From NCBI RefSeq assembly GCF_000499385.1, contig NW_013652540.1:62001-126000 (forward strand): a DNA stretch of 64,000 bases. Reading direction: 5' to 3'. A model generated the notes under the pieces. It had not been told where the DNA came from. It saw only the letters and a list, made by a program, of their open reading frames with translations, and did not search any database. Each line of letters starts with the position of its first letter. Within the stretch, counting starts at the first letter, position 1. Of the stretch, positions 47,784 to 58,100 are shown piece by piece. A program made the translations under genes and the position numbers. The DNA comes from Eimeria necatrix. Lineage: Eukaryota > Apicomplexa > Conoidasida > Eucoccidiorida > Eimeriidae.

Positions 47784-48301
47784 AAGCTGATCCTGGCCAC
47801 CCTTACATTCGTTTTTCTTGCTAAAGAGAGTACTTTCCTGTTGTCGAGTAGCGCATTGAAAAGGAATAGTCCAATTCTATGAATACAAGACTAATCAGCA
47901 TCCAATAAGGGAATATTTCGTCGTTCCTCTGACCTCACTTAGTACTACACACACTACGCAGACTCTGTAGGCAAATGCCTACGCAAGCATGCATGACAGG
48001 GACAAATTGTGTTGTACGGTGCTACTGAATTAACTGGCGGACCTCGGATGCTCTTCTCATTGACGTGTGTGAACTTCGAGGGTGCCCGGTTCTTTTATGA
48101 CCTATAGCGTCGCAGAAGCAGTAGAGTGAACAAAAGCGATCTCGACGGTCCTTACAAGACGCAACCAGCATTTCCTGGTATCTGCGCAGTATGCTGAATC
48201 CTAGGGACGCAATTTAGTCATAGCCAAATAAACTAGAGACGCTCCAGAACACAGCAGAAGTACTGTGTGATAGTTTTGTCTGCCCAAATCATGGATTATA
48301 A
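47784..48301. other. intergenic, possibly a divergent promoter region
   Basis: No supported exon. It lies upstream of the ASH-repeat gene (minus) and of the weak plus-strand exons that start at about 48303. The exact boundaries are unknown because the 5' end of the ASH gene is not settled. Confidence 0.35.
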
Positions 48302-48302
48302 A

Positions 48303-49230
48303 TGACATCACCCAACGTATTCTCCAGACTCTTTCCTTTGCGCCACTGCGCGTCGTGCTGCCAAGGGAAGCACGATACAGCTTTCTACACTATGCACTGG
48401 ACAACATTAATCGCAGTAATGGCACTCAGAGGCGCCTTCTTGCTTACGGTCTGCTTCTTTTGTTGGATGATTTGGGCGTTTTGTGGCTCTCTCCAGTCTA
48501 CAGGTTCTGCCGAGAGCAGTTTTAGCGTCCTCCATGGCATCTTCCTCGTGATGTTTTGGGCCAGTAGCCAACATTTCGTAGAAGCACAGGTAAATTTTTC
48601 TACAGCTGATGCTCACTGGAACGAAAGCCAGGATGCTTTTCTAGACTATAAGGGAAAGTGTAACTCTTTGCTAAAATCCCTGAAAACCGTTGTATCCATT
48701 GATGAGACAACGCGGCACAGCACTTTGAGGGACTTTCGGCCGTGAACAAGCTGCCTTGTGGAAACCATTGAGAGAGTTCATATGGAACATCATCACCGTG
48801 TGACCTCAGCACTGTTAGAAACACATGAAATATGTTCTCCACTGAAGTGGGTTGTTCTCTCTGCTTCCCAGACTAACTGCGCCCATGGAAAAGCACCGAA
48901 ACAGCATTGATTTCATCTAGGAATGCCCTCTGCTCTGGCCAAACGCGACTGGAGCTGAATGCGCGCGAGATGCTAGGGCTGATCGTGTTCCTGCTCGGAA
49001 CTGATCATACAAAAAAAGAGAGCGCCTACTCTGGATTTGACTTCGCTAGACTAAAAAGCTGTGGTTTCTCAAGAGACGATGGTGCCTACTTGAATTTCAT
49101 ATTGGCAGTGCAGGAAGCCGCTTGGAGCGACTCTGTCTGGAGATGCGGGAATGCAATGTTACGTCAGATGGGAGACATCGGAAAATTCAGAGCAATCCTA
49201 CTAGAAACAAAAGAGTCAGGAGTTTTTTAG
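48303..49230 (+). CDS. hypothetical protein exons with a signal-anchor-like segment
   Basis: Two open stretches look protein-like. The first (48303-48745) has two hydrophobic segments (ALRGAFLLTVCFFCWMIWAF and VLHGIFLVMFWASS) and then a polar region (TADAHWNESQDAFLDYKGKC). The second (about 48930-49230) reads LNAREMLGLIVFLLG and then LNFILAVQEAAWSDSVW. A good donor GTAAAT sits near 48590. No family is recognised, and it is unclear whether these exons belong together or to the exons at 49442-50213. They may be N-terminal exons of that gene. Confidence 0.3.
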
Positions 49231-49441
49231 AGATGGGGATAAATAAACTTTCCCCGCGAGTGACAACTTGGAGGTCACCGACTCGCTTGAGTGTACAGAC
49301 AGTTGTCCCATAGTGCGCGGTCCATCGTTGCATCCTGTCCACAAGTGTAGTTTTTCCATGCCATTTGGTCAGATTTTGACTTATCCTTGAGATCGCGCCG
49401 CGAAAGATCCTCCAGTACAAATTTGCCACACCATTTTCACA

Positions 49442-50213
49442 ATGTTTGTGGGCGGCCCTGAGGATATCCCCATTGAGGGTGACGAGTTCGAGAAGTCTAG
49501 GCCAAGAGTCCTCTCCATTGCTGGATACAGTTTTCTCTCGCTGATCGCCCACTTCTTTGTTCAAGATGTAAGAAAACTTCCTCATTTGAGCCGTGAAGCC
49601 CCGTAACTGAAACGTTCGTGCTCAGGTCGGCGGAGCGTTGGCCATGGCCATCCTTGGCGGATTGTTGTACTACTATTGCAAGAAACCAACTCATCTCAGC
49701 ATCACGCTGGTATTAGGCATGAGTAGGCAGATGCGACAATCAACTGAGCTAAGAACCCTCGACATGTACATCGGCTGCAGGCCTCGCGATCCTCTTTATG
49801 AGCGGCTTCATTTGGTTCAGTATCTTGCTGTCAACGCACCTTGTAAGTCATACAAAGCAATCTAGACCGAAAATAATACGCTTTACCATCCATCACCTAC
49901 AGCAACTATGGCTCGCCGACACAGTGACGCAACTAGAGTAAGCCAGCATCCTACACATCCCTCAAAGCAACTGTACTCCCTATTGATTACAGGTTCATTC
50001 TGTATCTCCTCGACTTCGGCGCTTCTTCTCTTGCACTTTTCCAGCTTCAATATGTTTTCGACTCTCCAACATACCGTAGGAAAAGTCCACGACGCATTAA
50101 ATTCATATCAGACTCTCCATGGAAATTACAGGCGGACCTCGGTCTTTCCTTCCTCGCTGGGCTGAATCCGCCGCCCGTGGCGAGGGTTGGAGAGGATGGT
50201 CACCCTTCCAGGT
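49442..50213 (+). CDS. small putative membrane protein
   Basis: Exon A (49442-49567, donor GTAAGA) reads MFVGGPEDIPIEGDEFEKSR and then a hydrophobic SIAGYSFLSLIAHFFV. Exon B (49626-49842, donor GTAAGT) begins GGALAMAILGGLLYYYCKKP and joins exon A in phase. A last stretch starting near 49993 reads FILYLLDFGASSLALFQLQY in one frame and ends in VGEDGHPSR at about 50213. The two hydrophobic segments suggest two or three membrane passes. A 35-base mini-exon (49903-49937) with good splice signals may lie between, but it does not give the best frame for the last exon. No family is recognised. The 3' end faces the 3' end of the Hip gene about 300 bases away. Confidence 0.4.
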
Positions 50214-50519
50214 AAAGTCACTCTACACTAAATGGCGTGTTCATGCACCATGGACAAAAACGAGTAGGGCGAAGGGCAACGCCTCGGAGGATGGCAGTAA
50301 AACAAAAGCCAACTGCGCTCTGGAAAACGATGATCTAACGAGCTGGCATCCACTTATGAACACAAGCCAAGCCATGTTTTCAAGATTTCCTTGCGTGGCG
50401 AAGTGTTTCGCAAACAGACATGTAACTTTAATGGTTGTGTGTAACTCATTGAACAACATCTACAGGCACTTGAGTATGGTGCATCGTAGAGTTAAAAGCG
50501 TAGGACGTTTGCTGCTGCA

Positions 50520-52505
50520 TCAATGCGGAATACCAGAGCCTCCAGCCATTCCTCCCCCAAATTTGCGCATTAACTTAGAAATAGCGTCTGCGACCTCTGG
50601 GTCATCCTTGTACTTTGCCATATTTCCTGGATTCGTCAAAATATCTTGGAACGCTGCCATCATCTGAAAAAAAAACAAACGGCAGCACGGTTCACTAGAA
50701 GAACTTTCTTCGTCAGATATCGTCCTAAATCAAACCACTTCCCCTTACCTTTGGATTGGAGAAAACCTGCTGGACATCAGGATCATTCACTGAACCCAGT
50801 AATCCCCCTGCAGAAAACAAGACAACTGACATCTCTTCCCTAGTCTCATTTCAAGCCTTCATACGCAAAAGCAGCTCTCAACTAACTCAGCGTACCTAGG
50901 CCTCCCATGCCACCTGGCATTCCACCGGGTATGCCGCCTGGCATTCCTCCGGGCATACTACCTGGCATTCCTCCTGGGGCTCCACCAGGATATCCTCCCG
51001 GCATTCCGCCCGGAAAGCCTCCAGGCATTCCACCCGGGAATCCTCCAGGAATACCACCTCGAAAATTCCAACAAAATACAATCGCGATAGTTCATGAAGC
51101 TCTCCATGTTCGAAGTAATCGGGTGCCTACAGGCCCTGCTCAGTTCTTCGAACTAACTCGATAAATTCAATACTTGCAGCGTTACGTGTTCGAGGCTGAA
51201 ATTTCTCACTTGCTTCACGTTTTTTCTGTTCCTCGTACGCCTTTTGTGAATTGGCTCGTTGTTCACGTATCCGCTTCTCGCGTTCCTTCCTCTCCTTCTG
51301 AGAAATAGAATGGAGGCAGTTGCTCGTGTTTCTTGCATTATTCATCACCGTTAGCTACTAATACTCAACAGACCAGTGATCTCCAGCCTTACCTCTTCTT
51401 TCTTCCGTTGAACGGATCTTTCGTGTTCCTCAATTATCTTGTACTTTTGCTCGACAAGCTTTTGGATGTCCCAAATGTTTTCGTCATAGTCAATCTGCGA
51501 GTAGGAAACTCACCCCATACTCGCAACCGTAGCTCGCAGCGCGTATCTACCATGAAGTTGATAGCTGCGAAGCGTAAACCGCGAATCGCACCGCACCTTT
51601 TGCCCCATCTCTATGTCGCTGTGAGCTTGTTTCCAATTCCCAAGGTACCTGAATAGATGCAGGACATTCGCATAACCCGATCACGAGTCAGTGGCTAGAA
51701 ACTCTTGGTGGGGCAAGTGCACGTAATACGCACTGCGCCGTGCTATTGCTTGCCTGTTGGAAGTTCCGCGAATTCTGTAAGCTCTTGCATTGTCTGGATT
51801 CAGTTTGAGAGCCTCGTCACAATCCCTGATTGCTGCTGCATATCTTTTCTGTTTAAACAGAACTTCAGCTCTGCGCGTGTATAGAAGTGCTGTAGGATTG
51901 CCAACAAGCAGTGCCGCTGTATACGATTCGACGGCCTTATTGAGGTCGCCTGCCTGAAAATGCTCAGGCCACAGTGTTTTGCCTCATGCGTCTGCCTGTC
52001 CGATTCTGAAGGTGGATTGCAGAATGCCCATTATCACTCTAGGCCGCACGTACTTCAAGTGCCTCTGCGGCTGCCTCCTTTGCTTTGGAAAGCTTTTCGT
52101 AATCATCATCTGTAAGCTCCTTTTCTCCCGCAGGTGCTAGGGCTGGGGGTGGTGTCGACTCGGGCGCGACAACCTCCTCATCATTCAGCGATTCCACCTG
52201 GAAAGATTCCTCTTCCGACTGAAAAAAGACAGCACACGTACTAAAAGCAATGACAACAACGCATAACATTCTGCAAAAAGGGAGCCCAGAAAGCTGAATA
52301 AGCCTGCAGACAGCTGCTAGTTCAGCGAATACACGCAGCCTGACACTTGACGAACTTCTTCCTTTGGTTCCTCTGCCGGAGGATCAGGAATTTTCGCGCC
52401 TAGTGACAAGAGATATTCTTTGAAGAAGGAGAGTTCTTGTTTGTGGAGAATGCTAGGATCGTTGCGTGCAAGCGTCACGAACGCCTCCAATTCAGCAACT
52501 GCACG
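50520..52505 (-). CDS. ST13: Hsc70-interacting protein Hip (co-chaperone)
   Basis: Hip binds the Hsp70 ATPase domain through TPRs and stabilises the ADP-bound, substrate-holding state in the cytosol. Exons in order are: about 52505-52330 ([20 protein letters not shown], as in the Hip N-terminal dimerisation domain), about 52240-52055 (acidic linker, then [16 protein letters not shown]), 51953-51754 ([23 protein letters not shown]), 51648-51597 ([17 protein letters not shown]), 51494-51393 ([20 protein letters not shown]), 51297-51186 (charged helix [20 protein letters not shown]), 51057-50896 (Gly-Met-Pro-Gly repeats), 50807-50749 ([19 protein letters not shown]) and 50663-50520 (STI1/DP domain [18 protein letters not shown], ending SGIPH). 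Domain order is the same as in human ST13. The exon with the first Met lies upstream of 52510 and is not identified. The 51753 donor is GCAAGC. Confidence 0.93.
50896..51057 (-). repeat. GMPG/GIPG-coding degenerate tandem repeat
   Basis: About thirteen imperfect 12-base units encode Gly-[Met/Ile/Phe/Tyr/Ala]-Pro-Gly within one exon of the Hip gene. A Gly-Met-Pro-rich segment at this place is a known feature of Hip proteins, so it also supports the assignment. Confidence 0.85.
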
Positions 52506-54360
52506 AACGTCACAGCCACGCCGATAAGTGATGCCGCTACCACACATATTGTACGAACAACCCCAGTAGATATTGTTCATGAGAGCATCTTAAACAGTTG
52601 TTCTTGGCCAATGAGTCTCTCCATTGTGTCGGGCTCTATCCAGATCGCATGTACACGCCATTCGAAAAAGTCCGGCTTCCCGAAGCCATCAAGTGTAAGA
52701 CAACCGCCAACCGTCCTTCTGTCGGCGCATTTTGCTTACGCTTCTCCTCCCCAAACAATGCCATTGTCTCGAACGAGCAGCGTCCTGGCGGAATGTGAGA
52801 AGGCTCGTTGTAGTGGAGCCGATGAGGCACACAGCATGGGAACACTTCCTGCTCTATGCTGCTAAAGCACCAGTTACTCTCTCAAGAAAAAGCACACAAT
52901 GGATGGCACGAAGTTCCGTCCCCACGGAAGAAAGTGCTGTAGCTGCAAAACGCCTGAAGCGAGGTTGGGGCTTGGCCGCCACTGCAGCATAGCACCATCA
53001 AAATGCAGCAGCGTTTTCCCTACGTAGCCGAAAGGTTTTTGCATGTCCTTATAGGCCTGTACGAGGTGTTAGTATTGTCACACCAAATAACAACCCATCC
53101 TAGCGCCAGCAGAGACCACCAGCACACACAACCGCGTATTTGGAAGCAGGAAACGCTGCTGTGGTAACATTAAGTGAGCGTGAGAAGCAACAGTTGGAAT
53201 GTTACGCAAAAATGGAGTTGGGCATATGATAACATCGTGAGACCTGAAGAAAACCGACTTCAGCACAAGGTGTCTCGGAGTGCAGGGTGGGCGTGATGGC
53301 TGTCTGCTGTTGGTTGTGTAGTAGGATGTTATGGTACGTTTTTCTGCTTTGAAACAACAAGAAGGTCTGTAGTTGTGCTCCTCTCACGTCTCGAGTTTGG
53401 GTTTGTCGTTAATCTCGGACGCACTCACAGCTTAGGGCTCGAGGAGAGCCTTGTACAGATACCACAAGATGTGGTTGGAACACGGCTGCCAGGCGCGTTT
53501 TTGGCATATATATTATACACCACGTGCTTATGCCGCAGTGAGAGTTTCACTGTGGCTACCTCCAGTGAGCTGTAGCTAGTCAAGTCTGCCACGCAGCAAC
53601 GGGAGATGGTCCATCTGTCGCAGGGGCTGCGTTAGATAACAGAGCGCTACAACCGCCTTCAACTAGCAATCACAGTGCCTCGCATATCACCGATAAAAAC
53701 AGTAGTCGCTTTTTTGATGGCGTTGCTTGTGTAGTGCTCCTCCCCAGTCACGGTAACAGGGTGCAGTTAATGCTGCGCGCGGCACTAGTCTAGCAATTAC
53801 AAGGGTTTCCACGGTTCTGTTGTGTCTGTATGTGAGGAGGCGAAGTGTAACAAACGTAGTTGACCCAAATCGTATATAGTGGAAAGAGACAAAACACGCA
53901 GTGCGGAGCACTGCAAGTTCGAAAGCAGATCAGAGGGGTTCTCAGCTCGTAGGTTTATCGTTAGTAGGCAAAAGGCAGAGACCGTAACAAGCAGTAGCGA
54001 AACCAGAGGCAAAATATGCATAGAGACAAAGAAAACGGCCCTCTTTCTGTTCTAATTTTCGCTGGCGAGGAGCGCAAACACCAGTTGTTTTTGATGGGAA
54101 GTAAAAGTACCATCCACTCCGTTTTGGAGGTGTTCCTCTTCTTCGCCGCCTTTTCACTAAGTAGGTGAACTTTAGAAATTGGAATATCTGACGCGAAGAA
54201 GACTGCTGAAATATCAGCTGCCAGTTACCTCCTGAAGGTGTTTGTAGCAGTGTAAATTGCAATCCTCGCTCGAGCAAAGCTGTATTTGCTAGGGCCAATG
54301 ATAAACTGATCACCAATTGGTCAATCCCCTGCCTGATCACCTCATGTTTTGGGTGCGGTT

Positions 54361-54411
54361 GCTGCAGCAGCAGCTGCTGCTGCAGCAGCAACAGCTGCTG
54401 CCGCTGCTGTT
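54361..54411. repeat. self-complementary CAG/CTG tract
   Basis: Runs of GCAGCA and GCTGCT alternate around PstI- and PvuII-like palindromes (gctgcagcagcagctgctgc), so either strand can fold into a hairpin. It does not lie in a supported coding exon. Confidence 0.8.
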
Positions 54412-54660
54412 TGCAGTTCAGTTGCCGTAGTGACTACCCGACAGCCAGTTCCTACCCAAAGCAGAGGGTCAAGCTGCTAAGAACGCACAGGTAACTTTTC
54501 GCTCGTCTCTGGCTCTGAGCGTGTTAGCCTGGCGTACACGGTAGCTCCTCGCTAGCATGCTGGAGTTTCATCTTCGTTCAAAGGTGATATGCTTGGGCCT
54601 GGAGAAGCTTTCTGTCCCGTGCCTAGACTACTGTGCCAATGAATTTTAGCGCCGTACTTT

Positions 54661-54860
54661 CACACCTCTTCAAGTTTATCACACGTTGTCTCGCAGCGCA
54701 TCACCGTGATTAGTTTAGTCCACCCGCCACTCAGTATCATGTCCACAGGACAATCGTGGGCCCTCTTGCACCATACTTGCACACCTCCTCAGGCTTATCA
54801 CGCGTTGTCTCGCTAGACATTACTATGTTTAGTTCAGTCCACCCGTCACCTTGTTCTACT
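54661..54860. repeat. diverged tandem duplication, 120-bp period
   Basis: The segment starting at 54661 (cacacctcttcaagtttatc) recurs at 54781 (cacacctcctcaggcttatc), and the match continues for about 70 bases (cgttgtctcgc, then tagttcagtccacccg). Identity is high but not perfect. It is in non-coding DNA. Confidence 0.8.
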
Positions 54861-55158
54861 TTGGTGAAGACCCACATTCATTACACAACACCATAGAGCT
54901 TGCATTGCCAGTTGAGGGTTGTTGTGTGATTCCAGATGGATCCATATCGAACAAATTTCGGCTCGGCTTGCTTACTAGTAATGCTTGATGCGAACTTATT
55001 AGGGAGGCCTTCGCTTATTGTCTCTTGTATTGAAAATTAATGTGTGACTCCACGCTTTTGGAGTAAATAGCGTCAGCAAGTAAAAAACAACGAGAGAATG
55101 CAAAGCAAGTGAAGCTGAGCAGTACTCACTGAACACCTCAGCGGACACCTGCCTGCGC

Positions 55159-58100
55159 CTATGGGACAGGCTGCTGGTGATGGTGGTGGTGCTGCTGCCC
55201 TGCCTGCCGGCTCTGCTGGGTCGCTCGCTTCTCCCTGGCAGCCTGTAGTAAGCGTTGTAGTCTGTGAGCATGCCTTCGCGCTGCATTGATTTGCTCTACT
55301 ATGGGAGCACTCAGAGCCTTCGTCGCCGCCCCTGTGAAGCCTCCTGAGATGTCCTGTAGAGATGTAAGACAAAATCGATTTGAACAGATATACTCTGTTG
55401 CAGGAGGCAAAAACGGTGAAAACCATGCAGCCACTAAACGCTGCGCTCCACTCGACCGTACCCTACTTGTTTGCATTTATTCGCCTATCTGTTTTGTACA
55501 GGTGCTCCTATCTTTTGTTCTCTGTTTGTTTGTTTTCCTGTTTTTCTCTGTCAGTCACCAACTGCAGTCATAGCTGCTTCCCTAAGAAACAGGGCCTGCA
55601 TGTGTGCTCTGCCCGTTAAGTCTCACATGCAAATGCCCCAAACGTTACATTCTCAATGTTGCGAAGGCACCCTTGTTGCGGAAGAGAGCTTACCAACGCA
55701 CGAAACATTAAAGTAGCAAACAAACGCAATGCACTTGAAATACTCCTCAGCAAGAAGCCAAGAGACAACGATCAACAGTCACAGGCAGCAGCCAACTCTC
55801 CAGTTCGCTCGATCTGCACATGCCCTCGGGGGAAAAACGCGCTGCTCACAGGGGAGCCATTCCCTCAGCTCACTTGGGAATTCTCAAGCTCGGCTTTAAT
55901 GGAATCCAGGGCCTGTATGAGTCGTATCCGTTTCTTGTCCTATAAATAACAAGCGACAAAGATGAGGTACATTCGAATGATACCGGGTTACGACGAGGAG
56001 ATAAGGCCTCTCAATTCCGAATCTGCCCTACGTGGCCAGTTATTAACAAGCCATAGCTGCGCCATCGCCAGTGAAGCAGCTTCTGCCAAAGCAACAAAAG
56101 GTAAGGCAGAGCTGGGGTTGTTTCGATGTGTAGAGTCACCTCAGGCAAAGTTGTGTTGTAAAAGTGACGCAGCAACTCGCCTACGCGCGCCTGCTGAGCT
56201 CGCACAGCGTTGACTGTCGCAGCCTCGTAGTCAACTGAGCCAACATACCCCAAAATCAATGCAAGCGCATGCACAAAAACAAGCAAAGACAAACCGGCAA
56301 AAGCATACACAAAAGCCACTGAAAAGAACAAAATAAGCAAAGCAAACTGAAGAGCCAATCAAATAAAGGGAGGTATAGACTGAGTGCACGGTGGGCGCTC
56401 TTAAAGAGCTATCAACACACGCACAGCCACCAGCAGCAAGCCAAGTGAAGGTCATGGAAACATTCACGCGATGCATATTGCCTGCGTATCTGCAGCAGCA
56501 CAGCTATACGCCTCACACTCGCACCAACGGCGGCACAGTCAGCAAATGAGCAAATGAGCCCAAACTTCTATCATATTTGCTCTAAGACGCTGTAATGTGC
56601 TGCCGAATGGATCATCTGAGGAAGTATATCGCAAAATGCACTGCTCAGTTCACTGGCTACTACGTTTGTTCCTTCCAAAAGCCAGCGAGTGTGGTGCTGC
56701 AACCCTATAAGGTAACAGAGGAGTCACATGAACAAAGGCACGCGGGTGAAGAGCGTTGCTGCCTTACGAGTGGCCACCTGCGCCGCTTTATCCTTTTGAC
56801 ATAATTTGGTATTGAAGACGAACATGTAGCGGCCAGTCTCGTATACCGCGGCCACCTCTTCAGCCTGCAAACAGGAGCAGTGTCCATTCCATGGTATTTC
56901 AGCCAAGCGCCAGGAAGGTGAAGTACACCTCGGCCTGACTGTGAGCATCAGCCAGGCCTGCTCCTTGATGACGTCTGCTGCCTTTTGAGGACCAAAGCTC
57001 TAGACAGTCTCTTGATATGTTCCAGTAAAGGCAAGAGAGCAGCCATTAGACCCGCGCCGAAGGCAAGAGTCAACTACCCGCACAGGCTCGTCTCTGTTGC
57101 TCGCCTACCGTTTGCCGTGCTCCTTTGTTTCGATCTTTCGCCTTTTCTCGTTGCATCCAAAGCCACGCTTCAGCGGCTGCCACCTCCTGTGCCACTTGCA
57201 GACATCTGGTTCCCTTCTCTATTGCTGCGCCTTCTGCAGCCCTATCACTTTTGGCTAAGCTGTGAAGTGGTATTCCAGCTGTGGTCGGAGGCCTTGCTGA
57301 AGTTTCAAAAGAACGCGAAGGAGAACTCCGCCACACTCGAGCCCCTGCAGCGTACAACTGCCGCCTGCTGACCTCAAGAGTTTGATGCTTGGCGGGCACA
57401 GCATCCTGCAGGGGCAGCGGACTCCACAGTTAGGTGGTACTCGTGTAAGACTTTGGACTCTGGGCAAAACGCCATTGCACAGATAGTTTGGGTCTTGAGT
57501 CTCAAGGTAAGAACACGGCACTCAACTTACTTCCAGCTCCTCGAGCCGCAAAGACGCCAATAGCGGCGCCTCCTCTTCCAATACTCCGCAGCCAACTGAA
57601 TCGGCAAATAATAGCAGTAATATGTACCAGCAGGTCTGTATTGATCTCAAACAGCGCACGTCTGGTACCTTAAGGCTGACCAACAGCAGTGGCTTACTGG
57701 TGGCCGCATCCTTAGGATCAGCTGCTGGAACTCCTGTACCAGTGGTGACACCACGCTGCCTCCTCAGGAGTTCGTCTTGTTGTACCAGCAGCTGCAGTTT
57801 CTCCTGATAACCTGCCTTATCGCCGGTGACAGCCGCAGCTGCTGCCGGCTGCAGAAGCTGCTGCAGCAAGAGCCGTTGCGAGTGTTTGTTGAAGCGCCCA
57901 ACGAGGCTGCCACTGCCAACAGCAGCAACGGCAGATGCCGGAGCAGAAGCTCCTCCCATAGGTATGGGCTTCTCGGCGAGATCACCAGCTAAGGACGAGA
58001 GACCGTCAGGCAGTCCAAAGCCCCTGACCCTCAAGTCCGCGTCAGACAGGAGAGTCCGATCAACTCCAGGAAGGCTTAGGGCATCCCGCGATGAGACAAG

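Larger units (their letters stand above)
52600..55158. other. long gene-poor region
   Basis: About 2.5 kb between the Hip 5' end and the TFIIH p62 stop. The first exon of Hip should lie in its left part, possibly near 52600-52850, but I could not fix it. A diverged 120-bp tandem duplication (54661-54860) and a CAG/CTG palindromic tract (54361-54411) are listed separately. I see no supported gene. Confidence 0.45.
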
